A DNA stretch of 64,000 nucleotides, from positions 124,001-188,000 of the forward strand of contig NZ_DASSAB010000045.1 in the NCBI RefSeq assembly GCF_035685805.1, read 5' to 3'. Below, in pieces: positions 17,408 to 26,859 of this stretch (positions are counted from its first letter, which is position 1; every line of letters begins with the position of its first letter). This DNA is from Dyella_A sp035685805. GTDB taxonomy: Bacteria > Pseudomonadota > Gammaproteobacteria > Xanthomonadales > Rhodanobacteraceae. The notes beneath the pieces are model-generated. The model searched no databases and was not told the DNA's origin. It saw only the letters and a list, made by a program, of their open reading frames with translations. A program made the translations under genes and the position numbers.

Positions 17408-19915
17408 ATGCACACCAAGCACCTGACCCGATTGGCGCTATCGACGGCGATCGCCGCCACCCTGCTGCCCGCATTCGCGCTGGCACAGGACACGACCACG
17501 CAGGACGCCGGCACCGGCACCACGAGCAAGGCGCAGGCCAAGGCCGACGCCAGCAAGGCGAAGAACCTCGACCAGGTGGTGGTGACCGGCAATGCCGCCA
17601 CCGGCGGCCTGCGCAAGATCGACGCCAGCTACTCGATCACCACGGCCACCGCCGAGCAGATCAAGATGGCCAACCCCAAGAGCACGGCCGACCTGTTGAA
17701 GATCGCGCCGGGCCTGTGGCCGGAATCGACCGGCGGCCAGACCGGCGCCAACATCGAGATCGCCGGCTTCCCGGGTGGCGGCGACGCGCCGTTCAACACG
17801 GTGCAGCTGATGGGCTCGCCGCTGTACGGCATGCCCACGCTGTCGTTCTTCGAGCAGACCACGATCTTCCGCCTCGACGACACCGTCGACCGGGCGGAAA
17901 TCGTGCTCGGCGGTCCGTCGGTGGTGTTCGCCGACGGCCAGATCGGCGCCACCGAGAACTTCATCCTCAAGCAGGGCACCGAGGTGCCGTCCGGCAGCAT
18001 CGGCGTTACCTACGGCAACGAGAACCTGCGCCGCGTCGACGGCTTCTTCGGCTTTCCGATTGCCACCGACTGGTACGGCAGCGTCGGCGGCTTCTACCGG
18101 GTGTCCGACGGCGTACGCGATCCGCAGTTCGCCGCCGACAAGGGCGGCCAGTACACCGGCACCCTCACCCACGACAGCGACAACGGCACCATGACGCTGT
18201 ACGCGCGCGTGCTCAACGACCGCAACCAGTTCATCACGCCGATCCCGCTGATCCAGCGCGGCACCGACAACTTCAGCGCCTACCCGGGCTTCGATCCGCT
18301 CACCGACACGTACTACAGCAAGGCGATCCAGCACGTGTTCCTGGCCGGCTATCCCGGCGGCGGCACCAGCGCCAACCTGGCCAACGGCCGCGGCGCGAAG
18401 ATGAGCTTCTTCGGCGGCAACTTCGACTACAGCCTGGGCGACGGCTGGAACCTGTCGGACAAGTTCCTCATCAACCAGGGTGATGTCGACACCAACGCGC
18501 TGTTCTCGGGCAACAACCCGCTGAGCCTGGGCGCTTTCCTCGACGCCAGCACACCCGACACCAGTGTTGCCAGCGCCAACTACGTGGGCGGCGGCGCGGT
18601 CGACCCGGGCCAGAGCGTGATCTCGCAGGGCTGGTGGTACATCCACAAGCACCTGAAGAACATGAGCAACGACTTCCGCCTGAGCAAGGAGCTGTTCGAG
18701 GGCAACACGCTCACCGCCGGCGTGTACCTGGCCCACTACACCGACGACGACAAGTGGGCGCTGGGCAACCAGATGCTGATGACCAACACGCCCAACGCCA
18801 CGCCGATCACCGTCAGCTACCTCGATGGCGGACAGAACTATCAGCTCACCGACAACCAGGGCTTCCTCGACAACGGCGGCTACAACATCACCGAGCGCGG
18901 CAAGGCGACCAACAAGGCGTTCTACCTGTCCGACTCGTGGCGCGTGGGCAAGTGGCTGTTCGACCTGTCCGGTCGCATCGAGAACCAGGATGCGCAGAAC
19001 GTGGTGTGCAACCTGAGCAACGTGGATCTCGACGGCAACCAGAACACGCTCTACAACAACTCGGTGCCGGTGTGTAACGGCACCTTCTCCACCACCAACT
19101 ACGACAAGACCCACCCGTCGTGGACCTTCGGCGTGAACTACACGCTGGCGGACAACATGAGCGTGTACTTCCGCGCCAACAAGGGCGCGCATTTCGGCGA
19201 CTTCGACAACGCGCTGCGCGGCAACACCACCGGCAACACGCCGCCGCTGCAGAAGGTGCAGAACTTCGAGGCGGGCTACAAGTACCAGTCCGACAAGCTC
19301 TACGCCGACATCAGCGTGTACCACCGCCAGTTCAACGGCCTCACCTACCAGCCGACCGACGGCGCCGGCGCGCCGGTCGGCGCGCAGTCGCTTTACGGCT
19401 CCGATTCCAAGGGCATCAACTTCACCGGCTACGTCATCCCGATCGAGCACCTCAAGCTGCAGCTGGTGGCGAACTACCTGGACGGCCACTACTCGCACAA
19501 CAACTCGTGCCTGAAGTACGTCAACCAGGTCACCGGCGACGGCTGCGCGTTCATCAACGGCAAGCAGCTGCAGCGCCAGCCCAAGTTGCACTACGCGTTC
19601 ACGCCCAGCTACACGCTGCCGTTCGCCTGGGGCGACGTCACCGCGTTCGTCACCTACACCCATGTCGGCCCGCACACGCAGGACCAGACAGCACTGCAGC
19701 AGCTGGGCTCGTACAACACCGTCGACTTCGGCGTGGTGGCGAACATCGAGCAGAACTGGCAGCTGCGCCTGCAGGGCACCAACATGACCAACGAGCTGGG
19801 CCTGACCGAAAGCAACTCGCGCATCTTCGGCGCCGCCAACGGCACCGACGGCGTGATCCTGGCCCGTCCGCTGGAAGGCCGCGAAGTGAACGTGCAGGTG
19901 AAGTACCTGTTCTGA
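17408..19915 (+). CDS. TonB-dependent outer-membrane receptor (probable glucoside uptake)
   Basis: An 835-residue outer-membrane transporter powered by TonB. It has a cleavable signal (MHTKHLTRLALSTA...AFALAQ), a linker rich in Ala/Lys, a TonB box DQVVVTG near residue 57, a plug domain (SADLL-like TADLLKIAPG, then DRAEIVLGGPSVVFADGQIG) and a C-terminal 22-strand barrel ending in the aromatic VKYLF. Length is normal. A GGGGAG site lies ten bases before the chosen ATG; the frame is open further back but that is inside the fusion gene. Its place between a GH65 phosphorylase and a sugar MFS suggests that it imports the oligosaccharide; the ligand is inferred from context only. Confidence 0.9.
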   Translation: MHTKHLTRLALSTAIAATLLPAFALAQDTTTQDAGTGTTSKAQAKADASKAKNLDQVVVTGNAATGGLRKIDASYSITTATAEQIKMANPKSTADLLKIAPGLWPESTGGQTGANIEIAGFPGGGDAPFNTVQLMGSPLYGMPTLSFFEQTTIFRLDDTVDRAEIVLGGPSVVFADGQIGATENFILKQGTEVPSGSIGVTYGNENLRRVDGFFGFPIATDWYGSVGGFYRVSDGVRDPQFAADKGGQYTGTLTHDSDNGTMTLYARVLNDRNQFITPIPLIQRGTDNFSAYPGFDPLTDTYYSKAIQHVFLAGYPGGGTSANLANGRGAKMSFFGGNFDYSLGDGWNLSDKFLINQGDVDTNALFSGNNPLSLGAFLDASTPDTSVASANYVGGGAVDPGQSVISQGWWYIHKHLKNMSNDFRLSKELFEGNTLTAGVYLAHYTDDDKWALGNQMLMTNTPNATPITVSYLDGGQNYQLTDNQGFLDNGGYNITERGKATNKAFYLSDSWRVGKWLFDLSGRIENQDAQNVVCNLSNVDLDGNQNTLYNNSVPVCNGTFSTTNYDKTHPSWTFGVNYTLADNMSVYFRANKGAHFGDFDNALRGNTTGNTPPLQKVQNFEAGYKYQSDKLYADISVYHRQFNGLTYQPTDGAGAPVGAQSLYGSDSKGINFTGYVIPIEHLKLQLVANYLDGHYSHNNSCLKYVNQVTGDGCAFINGKQLQRQPKLHYAFTPSYTLPFAWGDVTAFVTYTHVGPHTQDQTALQQLGSYNTVDFGVVANIEQNWQLRLQGTNMTNELGLTESNSRIFGAANGTDGVILARPLEGREVNVQVKYLF

Positions 19916-19982
19916 TGGGCCGGCGCGTCGGGGCAGAGGCCGAACCACCTGCCCCAACGCGCCCAGGCGTTACTTCGTACGT

Positions 19983-20023
19983 TGCGTAGCGCGTGCACCT
20001 CGCGCGCTACGCAGCGCTGTTTT
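19983..20023 (+). terminator. Hairpin between the TonB receptor and MFS genes (terminator or attenuator)
   Basis: Eleven-base perfect stem (19983-19993 with 20003-20013), nine-base loop, then a short T run (20020-20023) after GCGCTG. It ends 24 bases before the MFS start codon, so it may lower transcription of the two inner genes relative to the receptor. The T run is weak. Confidence 0.5.
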
Positions 20024-20047
20024 CGCGATCCACCGATCGAGAGCCGC

Positions 20048-21313
20048 ATGAAACGATTCCGCATGGTCGCCGCGCTGGCGCTGATCTACATGGTGTTCGC
20101 GATCCTGCTCAACAGCGTCGGCACGGTGATCCTGCAGGCGATGGCCAGCTTCGGCGTGGACAAGCCGCAGGCCAGCCTGCTGGAGTTGTTCAAGGACCTG
20201 CCGATTGCGGTCACCTCGTTCGTGGTGGCCTCGTTCCTGCCCCTGCTCGGCTATCGCCGGGCAATGATGGGCGCGCTCACCATCGTCGGCGGCGCCTGCC
20301 TGCTGATGCCGATGTTTCCCGGTTTCCACACCACCGAATTCCTCTTTGCCTGCGTCGGCGTGGCGTTTGCGCTGGCGAAGGTGGCCGTCTATTCCTCGAT
20401 CGGCCTGCTCACCGCCGACCGCGCCGAGCATTCGCGGCTGACCAACACCATCGAAGGCCTGTTCATGGTCGGCGTGCTCGCTGGCGGCTGGCTGTACAGC
20501 GCCTTCATCGATCCGGCCAACCCGGCCGACCCCGCGTGGCTGCGGGTGTACTGGCTGCTGGCACTGATGTGCGGCGCGGTGATCGCGCTGCTGGCAGTGT
20601 CGCCGCTGGACGAGTCGGCCGCGCGCGACGATACGCGGCCATCGCCCGCCGGATCGGTCGGGCAAATGCTGCGGCTGCTGGTGCGGCCGCTGGTGTACGT
20701 GTTCCTGCTGTCGGCGTTCCTGTACGTGCTGATCGAGCAGAGCTTCAGCACCTGGCTGCCCACCTTCAACAACGAGATCCTCAAGCTGCCCAATGCGATG
20801 AGCATCCAGATGGCCTCGATCCTGGCGGGCGCTACGGCGGTGGGCCGGCTCGCAGCTGGGCAGGCGCTACGCCGGGTGAGCTGGCACCGGTTGCTCAACG
20901 GCTGCGTGCTGGCGATGGCCGCGCTGGTGCTGCTGGTGCTGCCGCTGGCGCGCGGGGTCACGGTGGACGCCTCGGTGGGCTGGAGCAGCGCGCCGGTGGC
21001 GGCCTACCTGATTCCGCTGATCGGCCTGCTGATGGCGCCGATCTACCCGGTGATCAACTCCGTCGCCCTGAGCTCGCTGCCCAAGCCCTCGCATGCGGCG
21101 ATGACCGGGCTGATCGTGATCTTCTCCGCCCTGGGCGGCACGCTCGGCTCGCGCATCACCGCGATGGTGTTCGCCCGCTTCGGCGGCATCCACGCGTTCT
21201 ACTTCTCGCTGGTGCCGATGACGCTGGTGCTGGTGACGCTGTTCTTCTTCCGCCGCGAGACCGAACGCGCCGGCACGCTGACGCCGGTGGCGGTCGGGCT
21301 GGGCGCGAAATAG
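20048..21313 (+). CDS. MFS transporter (inner-membrane sugar permease)
   Basis: A 421-residue major-facilitator protein with about 12 membrane segments, beginning MKRFRMVAALALIYMVFAILL. The first half contains the loop LGYRRAMMG between segments 2 and 3, and the hydrophobic segments are split by a charged central loop near residue 195-210. It lacks any extra domain. In this locus it most likely carries the disaccharide, or the glucose released by the exported GH65 enzyme, across the inner membrane. Start is the ATG at 20048; a hairpin lies just upstream. Substrate cannot be assigned from sequence alone. Confidence 0.82.
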   Translation: MKRFRMVAALALIYMVFAILLNSVGTVILQAMASFGVDKPQASLLELFKDLPIAVTSFVVASFLPLLGYRRAMMGALTIVGGACLLMPMFPGFHTTEFLFACVGVAFALAKVAVYSSIGLLTADRAEHSRLTNTIEGLFMVGVLAGGWLYSAFIDPANPADPAWLRVYWLLALMCGAVIALLAVSPLDESAARDDTRPSPAGSVGQMLRLLVRPLVYVFLLSAFLYVLIEQSFSTWLPTFNNEILKLPNAMSIQMASILAGATAVGRLAAGQALRRVSWHRLLNGCVLAMAALVLLVLPLARGVTVDASVGWSSAPVAAYLIPLIGLLMAPIYPVINSVALSSLPKPSHAAMTGLIVIFSALGGTLGSRITAMVFARFGGIHAFYFSLVPMTLVLVTLFFFRRETERAGTLTPVAVGLGAK

Positions 21314-21380
21314 GCCAGTCAGCCGGCTCATCGAAAATCATCCGGCGGCGTCGCACGCCGCCCCTGCCAGGAGACTCACC

Positions 21381-23639
21381 ATGGCCGTGCACCGCCTTCC
21401 GTCATGCCTGCTGGCGCTGTGCGCCGTCTTCGCCACTGGCGCGCGCGCCGCCGACACGGGCGCCGCCACCGACCCGAGCTTCCTGCTCACCGGCACCGCG
21501 AAGGACTTCGACCACTACTTCCCCAGCTACCTGGCCAACGGCTACTTCTCGACCATGACCACGGTGCGCGGCACCGAGCCGGCCATGGGCTACATGGTCG
21601 CGCTGATGGACTACGCCAAGGGCGACATTTCGCGGCCGGCCGCCATTCCCGGCTGGAGCGAGATCGACTACAACCCCGGTGGCGGCTGGCTCAACGCCAC
21701 GCGGCTGGACGCGTCGATTTTTGCCGGCTACGCGCAGACGCTGAACCTGCACGACGCCACGCTCACCACGCGCTACCGGTTCCAGTACGCCGGCAAGGCA
21801 ACCGACGTGCAGGTAGTGAGCTTCGTCAGCCAGGCCGATCCGCACCTGGCGGCGACGCAGCTGGCGATCACGCCGCAATTCAGCGGCGAAATCCGGCTCA
21901 CCTTTCCGATCCGGCTGTGGTCCGAGCACCAGCCGCGGTTTCCGATCGCCCGCATGAGCGGCGACGAGATGATCGACGCCGTGATCGCCAGCGGCCAGAC
22001 GCTGCAGAACAAGCCCGTGCCCACCCCGGATCGGGCGCCGGTGTGGTATCCCGGCATGGTGCGCATCCTGGCCGCCGGCGGCGACGCCGGCGACCGCACG
22101 TTGACCGTCGACGGTCGCGCCGAACAGGGTCCGGCCATGGCCGAGGCCGCGGCAATCGACTTGCCGCAGGGCCTGGAGATCACCGCCGCCGCCGTGGTGC
22201 GCGGCCCGCACAAGCTCTCGCTGGACGTGACCGCGCGGGTGCGCCAGGGACAGCGCTACGTGTTCACCAAGTACATTGCCGCCTCTCGCCAGGGCTGGGG
22301 CGGCGACGCCGCTGCCGACCGGGCGCTGGCGATGGAAGCGCGCGCCAGAGGCTTCGGCGCGCTGCGCGCCGCCCACGTGGCCGCGTGGCACCGGCTGTGG
22401 GAATCCGACATCGTGGTGGACGGCGACCCGGCCGTGCAGCGGGCGATCCACTCCGACCTCTACTACCTGCTGTCCAACAGCACCGTCGGTACCGCCTGGC
22501 CGATGGGTGCCTGCGCACTTACCCCGGGCTACGCCGGGCACGCGTTCTGGGACAGCGACTCGTGGGTGTTCCCGGCGCTGCTGCTGCTGCATCCGGAGCG
22601 GGCCAGGCCGATCGTGATGTTCCGAGCCCGCACCATGGGGCCGGCGCGGGCGCGGGCGGCGCAGTACGGTGCGCGCGGCACCATGTACCCATGGGAGGCA
22701 GACCCGGAGACCGGCGTCGACCAGACCCCGCACTTTGCCTACGACGTGTATCGCGAGATCCACGTCAACGCCGATATCGCCATCGCGCAATGGCAGTACT
22801 ACCTGGCCACCGGCGACCAGGCGTGGCTGAAACAGTACGGCTGGCCGGTGATCGAGGGCGTGGCGCAGTTCTGGGCCAGCCGGGTGACCCACGACCCGGT
22901 GCACGACCGCTACGAGATCCACCACGTCACCTCGCCCGACGAGGCCTACAACGACGTGCCGAACGACGCCTTCACCAATGCCGCCGCGCAAAAGGCGTTG
23001 CGCATCGCGGTAAAGGCGGCACGCGCGGTCGGTGCCACACCGGACCCCCGCTGGCGCGAAATCGCCGACGGCATGCTGATTCCGTTCGATGCCGCGGCAC
23101 AACGGCACCACGACTTCGACCCCTCCGTGCCGCACGACAAGATCACCTGGATGGGCTCCTCGCTGGCCTGGTTGATGTACCCCAACCTGGATCTGCCGAT
23201 GTCGCCACAGGTGCGCCGCAACGACTTCGACTTCCAGCTGCACGAGCTGAAGGTGCATGGCGACGATCCCAACGAAATGATGATGGTGATGCTGGCCGTG
23301 GGCGCCGCAGAGCTCGGCGATGCCGACGCCGCCAAGGCATGGATCGAGCGCAACCTGGTCGGCTTCCTGAAGCCGCCGTTCAACGTGCGCACGGAGACCG
23401 TCGCCAACAATGCCGGCTACCTGCTGGCCACCTCGGCCGGGTTCGTGCAGAGCTTCGTCTACGGTCTCAGCGGCCTGCGTATCGACGACGCCGGGCTGGA
23501 AGCGGCCTATGCACCGGTGCTGCCGCCGGGCTGGCGCTCGGTGACGCTCAGGCAGGTGAGCTTCCGCGGGCAACGCTACGACATCACCATCGCGCGCGAT
23601 GCCGCCGGCAAGGTCACGCTGACGCGCCACGCACGATGA
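21381..23639 (+). CDS. Exported GH65-family glycoside hydrolase
   Basis: A 752-residue protein with a Sec signal peptide (MAVHRLPSCLLALCAVFATGARA), so periplasmic or secreted. It has the GH65 layout: an N-terminal beta-sandwich, then an (alpha/alpha)6 barrel with GHAFWDSDSWVFPAL near residue 389 and TSPDEAYNDVPNDAFTN near 517, whose Glu is the expected catalytic acid. It lacks the KQAD and HDSTLS phosphate-binding stretches found in the fusion protein at 14245, so it is probably a hydrolase of the acid-trehalase/kojibiosidase kind rather than a phosphorylase. AGGAG precedes the ATG. Last gene of the locus before pilR. Substrate (trehalose, kojibiose or another alpha-glucoside) is open. Confidence 0.82.
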   Translation: MAVHRLPSCLLALCAVFATGARAADTGAATDPSFLLTGTAKDFDHYFPSYLANGYFSTMTTVRGTEPAMGYMVALMDYAKGDISRPAAIPGWSEIDYNPGGGWLNATRLDASIFAGYAQTLNLHDATLTTRYRFQYAGKATDVQVVSFVSQADPHLAATQLAITPQFSGEIRLTFPIRLWSEHQPRFPIARMSGDEMIDAVIASGQTLQNKPVPTPDRAPVWYPGMVRILAAGGDAGDRTLTVDGRAEQGPAMAEAAAIDLPQGLEITAAAVVRGPHKLSLDVTARVRQGQRYVFTKYIAASRQGWGGDAAADRALAMEARARGFGALRAAHVAAWHRLWESDIVVDGDPAVQRAIHSDLYYLLSNSTVGTAWPMGACALTPGYAGHAFWDSDSWVFPALLLLHPERARPIVMFRARTMGPARARAAQYGARGTMYPWEADPETGVDQTPHFAYDVYREIHVNADIAIAQWQYYLATGDQAWLKQYGWPVIEGVAQFWASRVTHDPVHDRYEIHHVTSPDEAYNDVPNDAFTNAAAQKALRIAVKAARAVGATPDPRWREIADGMLIPFDAAAQRHHDFDPSVPHDKITWMGSSLAWLMYPNLDLPMSPQVRRNDFDFQLHELKVHGDDPNEMMMVMLAVGAAELGDADAAKAWIERNLVGFLKPPFNVRTETVANNAGYLLATSAGFVQSFVYGLSGLRIDDAGLEAAYAPVLPPGWRSVTLRQVSFRGQRYDITIARDAAGKVTLTRHAR

Positions 23640-23779
23640 CCGCGGCGGCCGCGCGGCCGCGTCGTTCACGCGCGGCATCGCGACGGCAGTGCCGAACCCG
23701 TCGCAGCGCCAGCCACCGCGCTTTGCCGCCCGCAGGCGCGGCGAGTATCCTGCCCGACAGTCCCCCAATGCCTTGAACC

Positions 23780-25186
23780 ATGAGCCTACAGACCGTACTG
23801 GTCATCGACGACGAACGTGATATCCGGGAGCTGCTGACCATCACCCTCGGGCGCATGGACCTGCAGGTGGACGCCGTGGGCACCGTGGCCGAAGCCCGCC
23901 GCGCGTTGGCCGAGCGCAGCTACGATTTGTGCTTCACCGACATGCGGCTGCCCGACGGCACCGGCCATGAAGTGATCGAGCTGATCGCCGACGAGCACCC
24001 CGACACACCGGTGGCGATGATCACGGCCTACGGCAACGTCGATGCAGCGGTCAGCGCGCTCAAGGCGGGTGCCTTCGATTTCGTTTCCAAACCGGTCGAC
24101 ATCCAGATGCTGCGGCGCCTGGTGCGCACGGCGCTGAAGCTGGCCGAGGAAAAGCGCAGCGAGAGCAGCACCCGCACCGGCGCCAGCGCGATGGATCGGC
24201 TGATCGGCGAGTCGGCGGTGATGCAGCAGGTGCGCACCACCATCGGCAAGCTCGCCCGCAACCAGGCCCCGGTGTACATCGCCGGCGAGTCGGGCGTGGG
24301 CAAGGAGCTGGTGGCGCGGCTGATCCACGAGCAGGGGCCGCGGGCCAGCGGCCCGTTCATCCCGGTCAACTGCGGCGCGATTCCCACCGAGTTGATGGAG
24401 AGCGAATTCTTCGGCCATCGCAAGGGCAGCTTCACCGGCGCAGTCAGCGACAAGGAGGGGCTGTTCCAGGCCGCCAACGGCGGCACGCTGTTCCTGGACG
24501 AGGTGGCCGAGCTGCCGCTGCACATGCAGGTGAAGCTGCTGCGTGCGATCCAGGAAAAAGCCGTGCGGCCGATCGGCGCGCGCGAGGAAGTGCTGGTGGA
24601 CGTGCGCATTCTTTCGGCCACGCACAAGAATCTCGCCGCGCTGGTCGAACAGGGCCAGTTCCGCCAGGATCTCTTCTACCGCATCAACGTGATCGAGCTG
24701 CGCGTGCCGCCGCTGCGCGAGCGTCGCGGCGACGTGCCGCTGCTGGCCGCGCACATCCTGCGCCAGCTCGCCGCCAAGAGCGGCACCGCGCCGGGCAAGC
24801 TGCTGCCGGCGGCGCAGCAGGCGCTGGACGACTACGACTTTCCCGGCAACGTGCGCGAGCTGGAGAACGTGCTCGAGCGCGCGATGGCGATGAGCGACGG
24901 CGAGAGCATCGACGCGGCCGACCTGATGCTGCCCCAGCGCAGCGCAAGGCCGGCTCATGAAGCCGGCGTGGGTGCCGCAGCGGGCCTGGGCCCCGCCGCA
25001 ATCGCACCCCCGTTGACTGCACCGGCCGGCGGCGTGGCGCTGGATGACTACATCAGCAACCTCGAGCGCACCGCGATCATGAAGGCGCTGGAGGAGTCGC
25101 GCTACAACAAGACCGCGGCCGCCAAGAAGCTCGGCATCACCTTCCGCGCGCTGCGCTACAAGCTCAAGAAGCTCGGCATCGACTGA
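23780..25186 (+). CDS. pilR: Sigma-54-dependent response regulator PilR
   Basis: Transcription activator that, when phosphorylated by PilS, switches on pilin genes with RpoN. The 468-residue product has a receiver domain with Asp54 (CFTDMRLPDG), an AAA+ domain with Walker A GESGVGKE near 170 and the sigma-54 contact loop GSFTGA near 216 (a Ser variant of GAFTGA), and a C-terminal Fis-type helix-turn-helix (NKTAAAKKLGITFRALRYKLKKLGID). The RALRYKLKKLGI ending is the usual PilR tail. pilS is 10.8 kb upstream instead of adjacent, and no pilB-type gene follows. An unrelated NtrC-type regulator is possible but less likely. Confidence 0.88.
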   Translation: MSLQTVLVIDDERDIRELLTITLGRMDLQVDAVGTVAEARRALAERSYDLCFTDMRLPDGTGHEVIELIADEHPDTPVAMITAYGNVDAAVSALKAGAFDFVSKPVDIQMLRRLVRTALKLAEEKRSESSTRTGASAMDRLIGESAVMQQVRTTIGKLARNQAPVYIAGESGVGKELVARLIHEQGPRASGPFIPVNCGAIPTELMESEFFGHRKGSFTGAVSDKEGLFQAANGGTLFLDEVAELPLHMQVKLLRAIQEKAVRPIGAREEVLVDVRILSATHKNLAALVEQGQFRQDLFYRINVIELRVPPLRERRGDVPLLAAHILRQLAAKSGTAPGKLLPAAQQALDDYDFPGNVRELENVLERAMAMSDGESIDAADLMLPQRSARPAHEAGVGAAAGLGPAAIAPPLTAPAGGVALDDYISNLERTAIMKALEESRYNKTAAAKKLGITFRALRYKLKKLGID

Positions 25187-25211
25187 TCCGCCCCGGCGGA
25201 TCGCCCGTGCC

Positions 25212-25244
25212 CACGGCCACCGCTCAGGTGGCCGTGCTGTTTTT
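25212..25244 (+). terminator. Rho-independent terminator of pilR
   Basis: Ten-base perfect stem CACGGCCACC / GGTGGCCGTG (25212-25221 with 25227-25236), five-base loop, then CTGTTTTT. The hairpin overlaps the last codons of the convergent hybrid kinase gene. Confidence 0.85.
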
Positions 25245-26789
25245 CAGGGCAGTACGCATGGTGCGCAGCAGGGCCTTGGTGGTTACCGGCTTGTTGACCA
25301 CGTGCAGATGGTCAAGCGCGGGCAGCTCCTCCAGGTTGGGCGGCGATTCCGGCCGCGCCAGCAGCAGCACCGGGCCGCCGTAACCGTGCTCGACCAGCGC
25401 CGCCAGTGTGCGCACGCCGGTGAACAGGTTCATCTCCGCGTCCATCACCACCACGTCCGGCAGCCCGTGCGCCTCGATCCACTGCAGCGCCACCGTGCCG
25501 CTCTGGCTGGTGTGCGACTGGTAGCCATAGGCATCGAGCATGTCCGACAGCAGCGACAGCTGCGCGGCCTCCTCCACCACCACCAGCACGCTCTCCGCCT
25601 CGCCCTGCAGGTTGTCTTCGGCGCCGGCCTCCTGGCTGGCGGCATCCTCGCGCAGCTGCATCAGCGGGATGTAAAGGTGGAACCGCGTGCCCTGGCCCGG
25701 GGTGCTGTCCACGCGCATCACGCCGCCGTGGCTGGCCACGATCCGCTTGCACGACAGCAGGCCCAGGCCGGTGCCGGCTTTCTTGGTGGTGAAGAACGGC
25801 TCGAACAGCCGCTCCAGCGTCTCCGGATCCATGCCCTGCCCGGTGTCGGCCACGGTCAGGCGCAGGTAGTCGCCATCCTGCGGCTCCTCGCCCTGCAGGA
25901 AGAAATCCGGCGACAGGCTGACCCGCGCCGACTCGATCTTCAGGTGGCCGCCATCAGGCATCGCCTGGATCGCATTCAGGCACAGGTTGAGCAGGCACTG
26001 CTGCAGCTCGGTGTGATTGCCCTCGAAGGAGAGATCGGGATCATCGAGCGTCACGTCCATGTTGATCGAACGCGGCATGGAGCCCTGCAGCAGCAGGTCG
26101 AGCGCTTCCATCAGCCCGCCCAGCCGCACCTGCTCGGCGCGACGCGCGCCGCGGGCGAACGAGAGCATCGACTGCACCATGTCCAGCCCGCGCTTGCCGC
26201 AGTCGCGCACCAGCGCACCGAGCCGCGCCAGGCGCGGGTCGTCGGCGTAGTCCTGCAGGCTGTCGCCGGCCAGCAGCAGCGGCTGCAGCAGGTTGCGTAG
26301 ATCGTGGCTGAGGCCGCCGGCGAGCATGGCCAGCGCCTCGAAGCGCTGGGCCCGGATCAGCTCCGACTCGGCGCGCCGGGCGGCCCGGCGGGCGTCCGCC
26401 TCGACCAGCGCGCGGCGCACCGCGCTGGCCAGTCGCGCCGGGTTCTGCTTGAGGATGTAATCGGTCGCGCCGTTGTGCAGCGCCTCGATGGCGGCCTCCT
26501 CACCCAGCGTGGCCGACACGAAGATGAACGGCGTGTCCTCGTCGCGGGCACGCAGCAACTCCAGCGCACGCTGGCCGGAGAACCCGGGCATGCTGAGGTC
26601 GGACAGCACGATGTGGGGCTGGAACTGCTCCAGCGCCTGCAGGTAGAGCTGCTCGTCGTCGACGAGCTGCACGCTGTAGTCGATGCCGTCGGCATCGAGT
26701 TCGCCGAGCACCAGCTCGGCGTCGAGCGCGCTGTCTTCGACCTGCAGCACGCGAATGGTGGGCAACGCCCGAGTCTGCCTTTGAGGCAT
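25224..26789 (-). CDS. Hybrid histidine kinase with receiver domains at both ends
   Basis: Cytosolic 521-residue signalling protein without membrane segments. Domain order: receiver with Asp64 (VLSDLSMPGFSG), a short coiled linker, a HisKA-like domain with GGLSHDLRNLLQP (His162), a HATPase domain with LNLCLNAIQAM, DTGQGMD and GTGLGLLSCKRIV, and a C-terminal receiver-like domain with Asp450 (VVMDAEMNLFTG). Start chosen at MPQRQTR, preceded by GGAAG; the frame is open 16 codons further up. It is the third gene of a two-component operon with a CHASE3-type kinase and a single-domain regulator, so it may take phosphate from or pass it to them. Output is unknown. Confidence 0.85.
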   Translation of the reverse strand: MPQRQTRALPTIRVLQVEDSALDAELVLGELDADGIDYSVQLVDDEQLYLQALEQFQPHIVLSDLSMPGFSGQRALELLRARDEDTPFIFVSATLGEEAAIEALHNGATDYILKQNPARLASAVRRALVEADARRAARRAESELIRAQRFEALAMLAGGLSHDLRNLLQPLLLAGDSLQDYADDPRLARLGALVRDCGKRGLDMVQSMLSFARGARRAEQVRLGGLMEALDLLLQGSMPRSINMDVTLDDPDLSFEGNHTELQQCLLNLCLNAIQAMPDGGHLKIESARVSLSPDFFLQGEEPQDGDYLRLTVADTGQGMDPETLERLFEPFFTTKKAGTGLGLLSCKRIVASHGGVMRVDSTPGQGTRFHLYIPLMQLREDAASQEAGAEDNLQGEAESVLVVVEEAAQLSLLSDMLDAYGYQSHTSQSGTVALQWIEAHGLPDVVVMDAEMNLFTGVRTLAALVEHGYGGPVLLLARPESPPNLEELPALDHLHVVNKPVTTKALLRTMRTALKNSTAT

Positions 26790-26859
26790 GGATGGCTTCC
26801 GAGGTATCCCTTGACGCCTGCGCCGTGCTCCCCGCACGCCGCAGGATCCTGCAATTGGT

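Noticed and set aside
17438..19957. 839-codon antisense frame over the TonB receptor
   Set aside because: Shadow of the receptor; Val/Ala/Arg-rich low-information translation and no ribosome site.
23641..23668. GC-only inverted repeat (CGGCCGCG-type) after the exported GH65 gene
   Set aside because: Short, overlapping alternative pairings and no T run; such runs are expected by chance at this base composition.
12960..23780. Integrative element carrying the sugar locus
   Set aside because: No integrase, transposase, tRNA target or flanking direct repeat was seen, and base composition does not differ visibly from neighbours. I keep only the gene-order observation.
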